From Berberis thunbergii (Eukaryota; Streptophyta; Magnoliopsida; Ranunculales; Berberidaceae): a stretch of DNA of 64,000 nucleotides. The notes beneath the pieces were generated by a model that saw nothing but the letters and a program-made list of their open reading frames with translations, had not been told where the DNA came from and made no database searches. The DNA lies in contig QNQO01000799.1 in NCBI GenBank assembly GCA_003290165.1, positions 372,001 to 436,000 of the forward strand, written 5' to 3'. Positions 11,593 through 24,241 of this stretch are shown here, one piece after another (positions within the stretch are counted from its first letter, which is position 1; every line of letters starts with the position of its first letter). Made by a program: the position numbers and the translations under genes.

Positions 11593-12838
11593 GTGTGCTT
11601 TCGACCTTCTTTTTGTGTTTGTTTATATGATGATGATGATGCGATGTTGATATTATTGATCTGAAATTATTTGAATCCCATTACCTTAGAGAATGTAGTA
11701 GTACAATTACAACCCAAACGTTAATCTTAGGTTTCAAGTAATTGTAATCATTGTGCCCTGTAGCTGCGATTTTGTTTTGGATCTGGAGTTTATGTGGTGG
11801 TTATGGTTAAATGGGGTGCTCCATTTGTTTCCCCTTGATGATGATGAGACGAAATGAGTTACTTTGTCTGTTTGAATGTTTAAGAGGAGGTCACATTCGC
11901 GTATTTTATGTGTAATCAAGAGTTGTTTTTAGTGTTAGTTTATTAGAATGAAAAAGGGGTTTAGATATTAGCCTTACCTCTTGATGCCTAATGGATGATC
12001 AACTTTACCCATGCTAAAGTATTCTAGACCCACATATGCTATTGTAGTGACTACGGGAGGTTACCTACTTGCTTTTGGAACAATAGTCGCTATGCATTTT
12101 ACCTACCACAACTAACGATTGTGTGGTTCAATTGAATACATATATTTTGCACTTATATACACATGGCTAAACTGAAATATTTTGTTTACATGACCTTGAG
12201 AGTTGTCCAACAACATGACATTGTGACACCCTTGTAGGGTATCAAAACAATTGGCGGATAAGTGATCATTGCATGATTCTGAATGAATAAACAAAACAAT
12301 TGGCAGAAAACATTTTTCTAGCTTGGTAATTGTATGGATTGAAAGATGGACAAGTGATGTTTCAGGGATTGTGGATAGATGGGAGTATTTATAAACCGTA
12401 AGGATTTGTTTGAACCACACAATATTTAGTTGTATGGTAGGTGAAATGCACGGTCTATGTTGTTCGAAGAGTTGGTAGGTATGCTCCAAGAGCTGGTACA
12501 AACTGGGATGTGCCATATGCAATGTAATTATATGTGATGAAATGGATGGTAAATCCACAGTGAAAATTAGATGGGTAAAGTTCATTAATCATTAGGTGTA
12601 ATGAGCTAGAAGAGGTAAGTACTTGGAAGTAAGTTCACCATCCAGGTGACACTTAGGTTCTGTCGGCACCGATGGGCTTAATTTTGTTAAAATACTACAA
12701 GGGCAGCGTCAACTTGAGTTAGCATTAGAAATATTAAAGAAAAGCGTTTAAGGTAAATGTTTGCCTTTGGAATTGCCTAAAATGTGAAAATGTCATGTTT
12801 ACAATGTGTGGGTCACCCTGAGGAGCTAATAAAACTCT
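11593..12838. other. Start of the 39.5-kb Sep15 interval; no recognised gene
   Basis: A 157-codon open frame on the minus strand (12112-12585) is the longest here, but its translation (rich in H, S, I and L) resembles no family I know and no splice or start context supports it. The rest is AT-rich with no recognised repeat. Confidence 0.35.
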
Positions 12839-14109
12839 ATTAATAGTCAAACTAACATTAATGATCGGTGCAGAAAGAAAACCCACACAAATTTTTTTTG
12901 AAGTTTAAACAAAAATTGAAGCACAAGAATAATTCCATTGTGCGATCTCCCAAGTAAAGAGAAATGGGATTGGGAAGCAACAACCTTATTTGAAGGATCA
13001 ACTCCATCGTCTAGGAGCTCCACTCAAACCATCTAAATGTGGAAGAAATCACGATGGGAGGTAAGAAAGCAATTAAAGGTGGTTAGGGGGCAACTGGAAG
13101 AGGAATACAGTTGAAAAAGAACTTGGTGTGATGTGTTTCCTAGATATGCGAACTGGTAGGATTGGTTGAAATTTAGAACATATCTCGAGGCCCATTCAGT
13201 TTTAGAATTAGACCATTGGAAGAACTTTTTTAGTTTTCCATCAATCAAATAAGCAAGCTAAATATATTTAAAAAAAAGTCATTGGTATTGATAAGATCAC
13301 AAGATTGGGGAACAAATTGCCATGTTTATGCGTCACCCCCATGTTTACTCGGGTCTAATAAACCGCCAAATGTGTCTCTGAAACCTTTAATGAAATCTCT
13401 TGAAATGCTATAGTGGTGGTGCAACTTCTTTCAATGTTTTAAAAAGCATTTTTTAGTACTAAGGCAATTAGTCTTTTTTCAATGCAAAGAGGCGGATTAA
13501 TGATTGGTGCAAAGAGGCAATTAACAGTCAAACTAACATTAATGATCGGTGTAGAAAGAAAACCCACACGAAAACTTTTTGAAGTTTAAACAAAAATTGA
13601 AGCACAAGAATAATTCCGTTGTGCGCTCTCCCTCAAGTAAAGAGAAATGGGATTGAGGTAAGTAAGAAAGCGATTAAAGGTGGTTATGTGGGGGGCAACT
13701 GGAAGAGGAATACAGTTGACAAAGAACTTGGTGTGATGTGTTTCCTAGATATGCGATTTGGTAGGATTGGCTGTAATTTAGAACATATCTCAAGGCCCAT
13801 TCAGTTTGAGAATTAGACCATTCGAGGTTGGAAGAACTTTTTTAGTTATTCATCAATCAAATAAGCAGGCTAAATATATTAAAAAAAGTCATTGGTATTG
13901 ATAAGATCATAAGACTGGGGAACAAATTGCCATGTTTATGCGTCACTCCCATGTTTACTTAGATCTAATAAACCGCCAAATGTGTCTCTGAAACCTTTAA
14001 TGAAATCTCTTGAAGTGCTATAGCGGTGGTGTAACTTCTTTCATTGTTTTAAAAAGCATTTTCTAGTACTGAGGCAATTAGTCTTTTTTCAATGCAAAGA
14101 GGCGGATTT
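12839..14109. repeat. Tandem duplication of a unit of about 0.6 kb
   Basis: A block starting AGTCAAACTAACATTAATGA at about 12839 and ending GCAAAGAGGCGGATTA at about 13500 is repeated directly from about 13523 to 14109, with roughly 95% identity by eye. Copy 1 contains about 85 bp (around 12973-13058, beginning GGAAGCAACAACC) that copy 2 lacks. Neither copy carries a recognisable gene. Copy junctions share GCAAAGAGGC, so unequal crossing-over or replication slippage is plausible. Confidence 0.8.
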
Positions 14110-15000
14110 ATGCATAACGAGGTGTATGCCTTGACTTTTCTGGAAAAAAAATAGAAAAAAATCATAAATAAATTAAAAAAAATATGAAACAATCATAAGT
14201 GAAAGAGATACGATGAACCAATCATAAAAATAGTTGATGTGTTAAAGAATAAGAACAATCATCGTGCTAATATAGCCAACATTCAACTCGTATACACTGA
14301 AGCGATTTTTGGCCGCCTCGCATCAATTGCCTTTTAAATTAGTGACTTCGTTAGTTTTCAGTTTTAACTTTGGTGAAAAAGGATTCTTTTAAAGCTTGCA
14401 GGGCTGTGCATAACTCATAAGTTTGAGTTTCCATCGCCACAAAGATTTCGTTGCTACATAATGAGGGTAGGATGGCAAAGGGCCAGGTTGCCAAACCCAT
14501 ACTCGACGCAGGCCTCAATTTGATATCCAAACCTAGCCTGTTTACCTGGCACTATTAATGGGGCCTACCTGGAGCCACTGTTGGTGTTTGCATCTTTTAA
14601 GATGCAAGGCTAGCCTGAACGCGTAATTAAGGCATAAGCCTTAGTTTTTTCCAAAAAAAAAAAATGATTACAAAATTTCAAGGAATAGGAACAAGTCAAG
14701 ATAAATATAAAACATTGATTCATGCAAAAAGGATGTGCAAATGTAACTAATCCTAAAAGTAATGTTGGATTTAATCTAACAATAACATTGTCGAGCTGAA
14801 TTCTAAGTATCTACCTCATTTGGGTCAGATTGGGTAAAATTGCAATCACGAGATTAGGGCTCTAACATGAGAAGATCTTACTAACACTCCCCTGATGGTA
14901 TAGTGTGTATAATTCCAGCAGAGATAGAAGGCAGAGCACGCGACTCTCAATCATCTAATAAGTCTTTAACTCCAAATCCTTTTGCTCATGGGAAATGGAA
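14110..15000. repeat. Diverged dispersed repeats, no gene
   Basis: The segment 14595-14760 (GATGCAAGGC...GCCTGA...GCATAAGCCT...AAACATTGATTCATGCAAAA) recurs in diverged form at 25160-25290. Long A runs and AT-rich filler make up the rest. Family unknown. Confidence 0.4.
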
Positions 15001-16200
15001 TGGATTTGGGATTGTGTAGCTCTAGTGGCCTGTGGATAATTTGGAGGGCAAGAAACATCACAATCTTTATGGGGGAAACAAGGAGTGATAAAAGAGGTAC
15101 ATTTTCACAATTGTATTTTTAATTCGGCAAATGTGCTCGCCTCCTAACGAGGTATGTAAGCTGTCTTCCTTTCGCTAGCGATCATCACTCCTGCACGTTT
15201 TATCCTCCTAAATGAGATGAAATCTTATCATTACCTTGCTCTATCAAGGAAGATTATAAGGTGTCCAGTCCACAGAAGTTATTAATAAGATTAAGAAATC
15301 GCAGGGAACAAGTACTTAATTGAAGTGTAAGAGATATTGAGTCAACAGAGATGATAGGTTGGATGATGCTCTCCAAGTCGGCCTGTTTCCAAACTAGAAA
15401 TTGAGAAAATATTCAGAAACATAGCAGATTTAAGCAAAGAGCTGTAGCCTAACAAATAGGTGACTTTCATCTTCAAATTATAGACGGTTCGGGATTGGAT
15501 GAGAGAATCAGAAGTTTCCGCAATCTAATTCCCAATGCTAATATTGTCATCTCCCTTATATGGTACAAAGGAGGAGATTGATCATACCTTCATTGTTGTT
15601 GTGAGAGAGATTGATTTGTTTCAGATTTCATACCATGGGCTGAAGGGCGGGAGTGTGGAGAACAGAAGAAGTGGTATCCTTGCCCTTGGTGATACTTAAA
15701 GGAGCATTCTCTTTATCTTTAAGTTAGGAAACATGAATGATGGGTTTGGTCAAGTCAGTCAGTCACAAGAAATTTCAGAGATCAATTTTGGGAAGAGCTT
15801 CAAAGTATATGAAGAAAGGAAAGGTTCAAAGAAGAGAACCGACACCATGCAATTATTCGTGGAATTCATCAGTGTCTTCGAGTTGATGGATACACATGGT
15901 CTAATAAGAGAAAACAAATATTTTTGTAGATTGAATTCAAGGGATTGGGTGGATCATTTCAAAGATGATTGAAGTGTTGTTGGAAAGTACAGGATCTGAT
16001 TGTCGTGCTATGATGCTTAAACTGCAATTGCTCGTGCTATTTTGAGCTCCTTCAAATTTATACCATATGGTGTTAACATAAAAGTCTAGCGGGCTAAGTG
16101 AATGCCTGGTGGAAGCGCATTATACAGATGACCTGGATATGTGGGTTTTCTAAAGGAATTGAATTTAAAGGTTTTTGGGAAAGAGGGTGTTTGACCCCTC
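15001..16200 (+). mobile_element. LINE retrotransposon remnants (plant L1-like ORF2 pieces)
   Basis: At 15786-15975 the translation INFGKSFKVYEERKGSKKRT, then ...VEFISVFELMDTHGL... and RLNSRDWVDHF follows the spacing of the APE endonuclease end of plant L1 ORF2 (FNV..-ERKGS...FI...-ELMD...-R-LDRFL...DW..HF). Just downstream (about 16100-16170) a WWK...GF-type stretch fits the following linker. Near 15030-15085 a WIIWRARN-like piece resembles the ORF2 C-terminus. Stops and frame changes are frequent; these are old fragments. Confidence 0.5.
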
Positions 16201-17479
16201 TAGCTCTTGAGGGATAGTGTTTGTCATCTTTTTAGCCACTATCTGTACGACTAAGCCATGGTGCGGCGAATACTTTTTAGCCAAGGCATCTTCACTGCAA
16301 GGAGTTCACTTTAAAACATTTGCAGCCTTTAAAAAAAAAAAAATACATTTTTGCTGTCCTCACCATACGAGCTACCCATTACAATGTTTAATTGATTGTC
16401 AGTGAATTATTTGTAGTTCATGTCTAAGCCATCATCTTTGGCTTTATATTACAGTTCTGCAGCGCCCATGGGGCAAAAGTTGTTGGTCTAATTGGGATTG
16501 TGAGCAGTGTTAGTTAATCATAAATTGACGTAAATCATTAATTCATAATATTATATGTATTTAAATTAATAAATATGCATAATTTATACCCAAATAAAAA
16601 AAAAGAATATGTAAGAGTGCATTTTGATTCAATTTGTAAGTTTTTTAATAATATAAAATGTCATTTATGAAGATTTATAAGTGGAAAATCATGGGATTTG
16701 TGGCTTATGACTTATCATTATGTGTTCTAAACATAAAAATAATTGGTCATGATGACTTGCTGACCCCACTGTCCACTGATTAATATCTTGTCCCTTGAGA
16801 TATTAACTCATACTCAACATTCATTCAATTCTAGAATCTTCTACTCCATTCCTTTGAAAAATTCAGAAATAAGGGTGGCTTTATCTCGCTTGAACAAAGA
16901 AAAATAAGAGATGATACGATCAGCTCAACAATGGCAACAACTTATGCCTTCTACCTCTCCCCATCTTCTACTTCTCTTCTTCTTCTTGTTTCTTTTTCTG
17001 TGTCATCATCCTCTTCCTTTCTATTCTGGTTTTAGGGTTTTGATTTTCACGTAAGTTAGGGTTGAAGATCGAAGTAATCATGTTGTAGCAAGGTATAGGG
17101 TTCTGATTCTCAACCTTAAAATCGCATGATTCTGTTGTGAGTCACGATTCTGCTATACTGCACTTCAATTGCATGCGATTTTGCACGATTTAGTTAAGAT
17201 GCTATTTAAACACCAATTTGAACCGTTTGTTGCACGAATCGAGTCAAATCACGATTTTTCAATGATTTGAACAACACTGATTGAGCATGAATGGATGGTT
17301 AGGATTCATTGAACCGACTACAATGGAAAACCACTAGGTATTTCTAATATTATGGAGCTCTCGCTGTAACATTTGAAAAGCTCATCAGCAAGTACCAGGG
17401 TATCAATTACATAGCTACTCAAACCATAATTTTCATTAAAAGGTAAATACTATACGGAGGAAGACAGAAAAAAACTTAC
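16201..17479. other. Intergenic, nothing recognised
   Basis: AT-rich sequence with a CT-rich tract at 16930-17035. Short open frames show no family similarity. Confidence 0.35.
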
Positions 17480-17587
17480 TGTAAGAAGCTTTCAGATGTG
17501 GGTGCTGACCACGTATCATTTCTGTAGCCACCTCTAACTGAGGATTTGCTTGTTTAAACTCCGGCAAATGAGACTCCATAAATGCCC
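17480..17587 (-). pseudogene. Isolated exon of mitochondrial ribosomal protein mL43 (L51/S25/CI-B8 domain)
   Basis: On the minus strand a TCCTAG acceptor precedes coding sequence for AFMESHLPEFKQANPQLEVA, then TEMIRGQHPHLKASY, ended by a GTAAGT donor. This is the central part of the plant mitochondrial large-subunit protein mL43 (thioredoxin-like L51/S25/CI-B8 fold). The exon itself is open and its splice sites are intact. I could not find the first exon (before the AFMESHLP block) or the last exon (NKNERV... region) on either side within several kb, so this is a lone gene fragment, probably carried here by transposition or segmental duplication. Confidence 0.7.
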
Positions 17588-17864
17588 TAGGATATAATCA
17601 GCAAACTGTTAACAATACAAAGCGTTCATGGTGTGCACTTTTAATTTCATATCTAAGGTGTTAGGATTTCAAGATTTATTGTAAATAGGATATTTTCATG
17701 AGGGTCGAATAACTCCTTGAATTCAGGTCATGGTAGTTCTCAGGCTTGTATTGTTTCTTTGTTTGTTGTTGAATAAAATTTGAATCTTCAATTAAAAATG
17801 GTTTTGGGGAATCTCAGTGATCTCATTCTATATTAGACTAGAGAGTATGGAAGAAGATAATGAG

Positions 17865-19285
17865 TTACCAAACACTGACACTCCTCGGACACGTGTCAAA
17901 CACTTAGCCAACATGTCTTAAATGTTTGACTAGGTCGGACATTGGTTGGATGCTAATTGGACACTGTTTATTTAAAAACTTTTGTTTATAGATTTAAAAC
18001 GAGTTCAACATTCTCCTTCTATCAAGGAAAACTCCTGAATACCTTCAAATTGAGACAAGGATGTGAGGTATTAGAGGTGATGCATTTGAAAGTTTAAAAG
18101 GTGTAGGGATACTTGAGTTGTGAATCTTTCTCTTGATGAATCCGTATATGGAAGCGGTGTTATTCACAGATGGTGATGATGACAAAATAGATGGAGATGA
18201 ACTCTTTCTAGTTTGATTAAAAGGATTGGTGGCTAGGAAGCATGAACATGGACACTGAGACAATATAGACTCGAACAGTGCAACACGAGCAATCTAAAAA
18301 AGTAGGACAGTGACACGAGGTATAATAAAATAATTAACAAAATTTATTATACAAAAAAAAATCTTAAATGCATGGAAGACCTTGAGGAATGGAACTATGA
18401 TCCAAACCATATTAACATAAAGGTTAAATCTAAAAATTGAAATATCTTGTGTTATTCAAACTTATAAATCATGTCATAAGTCAAATTTAACTATATTAGC
18501 ATTAGCGTTCAAATCTTCATCTTCAAAATATTTCATTCTTTCGTTACAAATTACATAGTCTACTATACTAGTCATGTCCAAAAATGTTGAAATAATCATT
18601 CATGATCTAACATGCCAATCTTTGTTAATCACCCCAGCAACTTTCTAGAGATACTTCAATGAATTTATCTCATCTATTATGTCATCATCTTCATCATCAT
18701 CATACGCTAATAACACCACTACCATATGGTTCATCAAGAGAAAGATTTGCAAGTCTAGTATCCTTGCACTTACTAAACTTTCAAATGCATGTGCATCACT
18801 CCCAATACTCACGTCCTAGTCCCACTTTAAAGCTATTCGAGAGTTTTCTGTAATAGAAGGTGAATATTGGACCTTTTTACATCTATAAACAATTTTTTTC
18901 AATAACTAGTGTCCAACCTAGTCAAACATTCTGGACATGTTGACTAAGGGTGTGTTTGGTTGCATGGAATCCTATGCCATGGGAATCCATGAGGGGACCC
19001 CTACATTTTGGGGTAAATTGATATATTACTCCACATCCACGATTTGATTTTGTGATAAATGGTGGGAATGGAAGTCCCGTGAACATGGGAATCATGTGAT
19101 TCTCATGTTCATGGGACTTCCATTCCCACCATTGATCACAAAATCAAATCGTGAATGTGGAGTGATACCTCAAATTAGCCCAAAATGTAGGTGTCCCCTC
19201 ATGAATTCCCATGGCATAGGATTCCATGCAACCAAACACATCCTAAGTGTTCGAGGAGTGTCCGAGAAGTCCGTTATAGACACTT
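17865..19285. mobile_element. DNA transposon with about 100-bp inverted ends rich in GTGTCCGAC motifs, carrying a nested Tourist MITE
   Basis: The left arm (17868-17990: GACACTCCTCGGACAC..., CTTAGCCAACATGTC, AATGTTTGACTAGG) reappears inverted at 18895-18945 plus 19244-19285; the right arm is interrupted by the MITE at 18948-19243. The interior contains no transposase. Related GTGTCCGAC-rich elements lie at 28395-28860 and 42165-43385. A Mutator-like non-autonomous origin is likely but unproven. Confidence 0.5.
18948..19243. mobile_element. Tourist-type MITE (PIF/Harbinger), TAA target duplication
   Basis: It is nearly palindromic throughout: GGGTGTGTTTGGTTGCATGG at the left end pairs with CCATGCAACCAAACACATCC at the right end, and the arms fold over about 140 bp each. 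It is flanked by TAA at 18945-18947 and 19244-19246, the 3-bp target duplication of PIF/Harbinger MITEs. A second copy is at 62125-62452. Confidence 0.85.
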
Positions 19286-19520
19286 TGAGATTTTTGAAAT
19301 GTCGTGCTTTAGAGATTGGTGGGGCAATTAACAAAGTTTGGCATGTTTCTTTCGATTATGTAATGAACAACTTAAGGATGAAGATTTGAATGTTAATACC
19401 AATTTGTCAACAAGCAATATAGGGGCTTTGTAGAAATTGAAATGAATAATCTGTCTGTTTAGTATTTCATTTCTAAAATGCGTATAAGGTATCTTCATCT
19501 AGTTGTTTATGTTATTACAG
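19286..19520. other. Unassigned stretch between the TIR element and the first FAN1 exon
   Basis: No recognised feature. It ends in a TTATTACAG acceptor used by the exon starting at 19521. Confidence 0.3.
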
Positions 19521-20594
19521 CTGTCGGCTATTTTTGTTCCCTTGAGTCTATGAAGGAATACGACTATGATTTAAGGGAGGCCCTAAATGTGTTTTATGTA
19601 TTTGAGCTACAAGAAATTTTGAGTGACACACATTTAAAGGTCTGTATATATGGTCTTTCTCTCTTATTGCCCTACTTAAATATATATGTACAAATGTAAT
19701 ATTAAAATGCAAATGGTTGGGTTCTTGGTAGACTTTTTGTCTTTATTCACCATAAATAATGGGGTGAATTTCAATTGGTGTCTACCAGTTATAGGGTAAT
19801 TAAAATTAGAGTTCCCACTATATTTCGTGAGTCAGAAGTGGGACCGCCCCTTCTTTTTGGATTCTAAGTTCGTCTCAGCAGAAGACATTGTTACGTGGGG
19901 AGTTTGGTTGGGGCATCAAGTATACCCTAGGTACCTTAACATAAAAAAAATAAAAATTAAGTCCATTTAATTTCTAAAATTTCAACTGTCCATTTAATTT
20001 CTAAAATTCAACTCCAAAGGAGTTGGGACTTATAATGCCACTTAATGGTGGCAATAGTTATAGGTCTGGTCCAATCATGTTCCATGTATTTTTTGCCAAC
20101 CCAAAGACAACCCGTTAAGTATTCAGGTCGAGTGCATAGGAAGTAGAACTAAAAGAGCATAAGGAGATGGGCATATAGAAATTGTAAGTTTTAGCTTGCT
20201 TGACATTGTGACAATATTATCTTATGTGTTTGGGGTAGTTTGCTACCGTTTTCGACTTGCATTTACCTTGAGCAGGTCCACGCCTTTTCTATAATATATG
20301 ATGATACGAGGGGCTGAAGAGTTTTTTGAGCAATTATTTGTTTTTCTTTCGCCAGTTCATAATTTTGAATAGTATGATGTTTATTAAGTCTCGTGTTAAG
20401 GACTCAAAGGAGCTGCTCTTACTCTAGGATTCATAAAATATATAGTGCACTTAGCTTCCCTTGTTAAAATTTGTGCAAAGATGTAGTTTAAGTTCTGGTA
20501 TTCATTGAATGATTTCAACCAATCAACCTACATTGCCTTAGTTAATTAACTTTATTATTATTATTTTAAAATATGATTAAGTTTTTCTAGTCAT

Positions 20595-20990
20595 TTTCAT
20601 TGCGTGATTTTTTCACCTAAACTGTGAACCGAACCGATTTTGTTCAGTTTCAAAAATTTCAAATCGAAACCAAACCGACTATTAACAAAACCGAATCAAT
20701 TCTAATTTATGCAAACCGTAACCGAACCGACTAAAATCGAACCAAAACCGAAATAAAACTAAATCGAATCGACTATTTTAAACATATTATATTATTTTTA
20801 TATAAAATATATATTATTTATTATATATATTCAGTCGGTTCGGTTAAAATCACATAGAAATCGAAAACCGAATCGACCACTTCGGTTTTGAATTTAAATC
20901 GAACTGAAACCGAACCGAATTTAAATCAAACCAATCGGTTCGGTCAGTTTAATCGGTTTGGTCGGTTTTTTGTTCAACCCTAATTTTTTA
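20595..20990. repeat. CCGAACCGA/TCGGTTCGG-rich palindromic repeat
   Basis: Dense AACCGAACCGA motifs on the left (20620-20780), an AT-rich centre (20780-20830) and TCGGTTCGG motifs on the right (20830-20985) make a large imperfect palindrome. Such CCGAACCG-rich repeats are widespread in dicot genomes; the element class is not certain. It sits in a FAN1 pseudogene intron. Confidence 0.7.
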
Positions 20991-22149
20991 TATATTTTAT
21001 TAATTGTTTATCTGTCGACACCAACCTCAATGTTGCAAATAATCAAAATGTTTTCTTTTGGGATGAGTAGCAAAAAATTAAAAAAAAAAACTCTGGTCAT
21101 TTTATGAAGCTATAGATATTCATGCAATTAAACCACAACTGACACACCTATTAATGTTTTCTTAAATCTACTGGAGCGGAATGGAGGACATTTCCTAAAT
21201 TTGGATGTTTCCTTAGTTTTGCTCCTACAGCGACTTGGGCTTCTGATGACTGCATAGTAAGAGGGGTGCTATGTGGACAGATACGGGTCCAACATCGCAT
21301 TAGCTTTCTTTACTTTCCCAAATTCTCTATAATGTGAATGTATATTTATTGTTCGTGTCACGTGGATATGCTGAAACAAGTTTGTTAAGAACCAGAAAGG
21401 GCTTGAGCTTGGAGGGTTGGATTGCAATATTTCCTTAATCTATAAACTTGAACAATAACTCCTTGAATACATTATCTTATTGCCTCTGTGTTCCAATTCT
21501 ATATGAATCTTCCCTAAAAAAGTTGCATTTTTTTGTCCATAGAGGTCTCATATTTATAGATGACACGAGGAAAGCATGCAACATAATTAATGGATTCTCT
21601 TCACAATAAAAATCTTTCTAAAAAAATAAGACATAATTTGAGTCGAGCCTGATCGGATACGTAAGCAATATTTGCAATGGTTTTGATCTTGACTGGTCGA
21701 GCTCTTGTTTTCTTCAGCTGAAATTTTCAGATTTGTATATTTTCAAACTTATTTTTATATTTTTAATTTTAATATTTCATATTCTTAAGTTAAATTCATT
21801 TTGAAAGTTGAATAAATATACAAATAAAAAAGCATCTTGAAAACTATTTAGACAAAGTCTCGTGAGGTCCACCAAGTCCAAGGGCGGCCATGAGATTTAA
21901 GAGGCCCAAAGTGAGCAAAAAACTTGTCCCCAAATTCAATGAAAAAATAAATTAGACAAGATAAAAATAAATCGTTGAGTTACTTAATAAAATACCTATC
22001 AAAAGGAAAAAAAAAAAAGGTTCATAGATTTAAAGCTCACAAGTGAAAAATTATTTCATTAATTTAAAGCCAACAAAAATAGGTATAAGACCATTTTGTT
22101 TGATTTTTTTGACATGTGAAAAGGAAGTAAACTAAAAAAGTTCGTCCTT

Positions 22150-22930
22150 TTTTACTGGAGGCGTTTTTACAGAATTTCGCCTCAAAGTGCGGCAATGTAG
22201 TGCTGTGAAATGAGGCGCCCGCCTTAGCCACCTTAGCTTAAAAATGGTTGCAGCCAGGTTAGTTGCAGCCTACTCTATAATAAGGTTTTATGTTTTATTG
22301 ATGTAATACTTGTTGCTCCTCCTTGTTGCTACCATCAGAGATTTGGAGTCTATATCTCCTCCTTGCCTACAAATCGGATATTCCCAAATAACAAACAAAC
22401 AAGATAAAACGTTTTTAAGTTTTTATAAGTTTGTCACACTTTTGAAAAAAAATAGTTTTTGGAGAAAACATATCATGTTTTGATTAATCTGTGATCAAAA
22501 TCAATCTTGATTTTTCATTGCACAGTTTAATGATTTTTATGCTTTTCGAATACCAATAGTGATCATACTTGTGGATTTTTGCCAACCTTTCCAAAAAAAA
22601 TTTCTAACAAATGCTCACTATTCTCAGGTTTTTATTCTTTCAAGATTATTGACTTTTAATGATTTAGTGGATGTTTGCAAGTTACTTTGACACTTATAAA
22701 GTGCATCTTTTCGCTATGCTATGTAACTTTATCATATTTCCATTTCGATTCTAGATAGTTGTGTCATTTTTTTACATATTTGCTTATGATACTTATCAAA
22801 ATGATGATATATGCTGTTATGCTAATATGTTTCAATTTATTATAAAACAAATCTTTAAAAAATGTTAAGATTGCCTCATTAGCGCCCGCTTCCCCTGCCG
22901 CCTCAGGTGTTTTCAAGCCCGTCCACCTCG
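22150..22930. repeat. GAGGCG-rich paired repeat in the FAN1 intron
   Basis: GGAGGCG...TTCGCCTCAAAG...GAGGCGCCCGCCTTAG at 22155-22235 is matched loosely and partly inverted by GCGCCCGCTTCC...GCCGCCTCAGG at 22880-22935. Possible ends of a non-autonomous element; weak. The rest of 19.6-23.8 kb shows nothing else that I can name. Confidence 0.3.
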
Positions 22931-24241
22931 CCTCCGCCTCAACTACAATGATTGGGCTTGTGTTATGTGTAATCTTGGCAGGGTGGCCCCATAACTAGAC
23001 TGGACTATGGGGAGGCCCAAATAATTGCTTTGTTGGCATTGCCCCATTATCATCCCTGATTAAGTCCAACAAATCTGTGTTGTTTTGAAGTTTTTGATCT
23101 TTGCGTGTTGGTGCCATGAGTAAAATTTTGGACAATTTGTTTATACATTGAATACCTTACTTATGGTGCTTGGTGCCATCAGCCAATCTGCAATCTCCTA
23201 TTTGACTGGGTCGGACTACAATTTCAGTATTATTGTCAATTACCAGGGTTTGATGTGTCACACGAGGTATTTAAGAATTTGAAATGCATATATTTTAGAA
23301 AGCATTTTATATTAATATGTAGATTATAATATTTATTCGAGGGAGTTAAATTATTAATAATAGTTATTTATTTGTTTATTATTTGATTTGTTTTTCACTT
23401 ATGTGAGTTTCTCTGATGGATCCCCTCATTCTGTATTTCCTTTTCCACTTAAGTTTCTGAAAGGGACGCTCTGCGAGAAGGCAAGAAATGATGGCTTCAC
23501 TATTAGCTTGAATAGCTTCACATAATGACAGGGTGTGGTATAGAGAAGTCATCTTGTTGTATTTCATTTTTCATAATATAGGCTTGATGGTACTTTTGGG
23601 CCACTAGTGACTTTTCTCTCCTTGTTTTATCGATGTGCATATGCAGTCCATCTCTGCATCACATGATTTTAAGTCAGACGGGATCCTTTGTTTGAATATT
23701 TCCAAATGCTGAATTTCTTCTTTGGCGTATCCAAATAATTTCAATTTCACATGATATATTGTATGCTTACTTATGGTAACATTCCAGGTTTGTATTAATC
23801 TCCTGAAATTCATGCAGAGACTTTTCTTTCTTAATTGGGAGCAGGACCTGTCAGCCTTTCTCATGGTAGACCTGGGGCTAGTGAAATATCCGGATTATTA
23901 GTGCTATCAAACCAGATGTTTCCAAGTCGACGTGATTGAATATCATTTGAACAGGTTTCAATTCTCCTGTCCAGAAGTTCAATTGATCCTTGTTACTCTT
24001 AACAATTAGAAATGGTTTGTTGGCACCGGCCATTGAAGTGGCACAAGACCAGTCTCATGATGAAAACAACAATGAAATGGTTTTGAGATGCATAGAAATA
24101 TTCGATGATTATATATCCAGTTCTTCTACAGAAGTGACTAAGTCTGTGATTCCATGGGGTCATTTCTTTCACTTTTTTCAGCATCATACACTATTTGAAA
24201 GTGTTCACTCTAGGCATCTCCTATTTTGAGCGAGAGCACAG

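Noticed and set aside
12112..12585. 157-codon open frame on the minus strand
   Set aside because: The longest frame in the window, but the translation has no recognisable domain, no supported start or splice context, and the composition of AT-rich noise.
13619..13816. 65-codon open frame in the second tandem copy
   Set aside because: The corresponding frame in the first copy is broken and no family is recognised.
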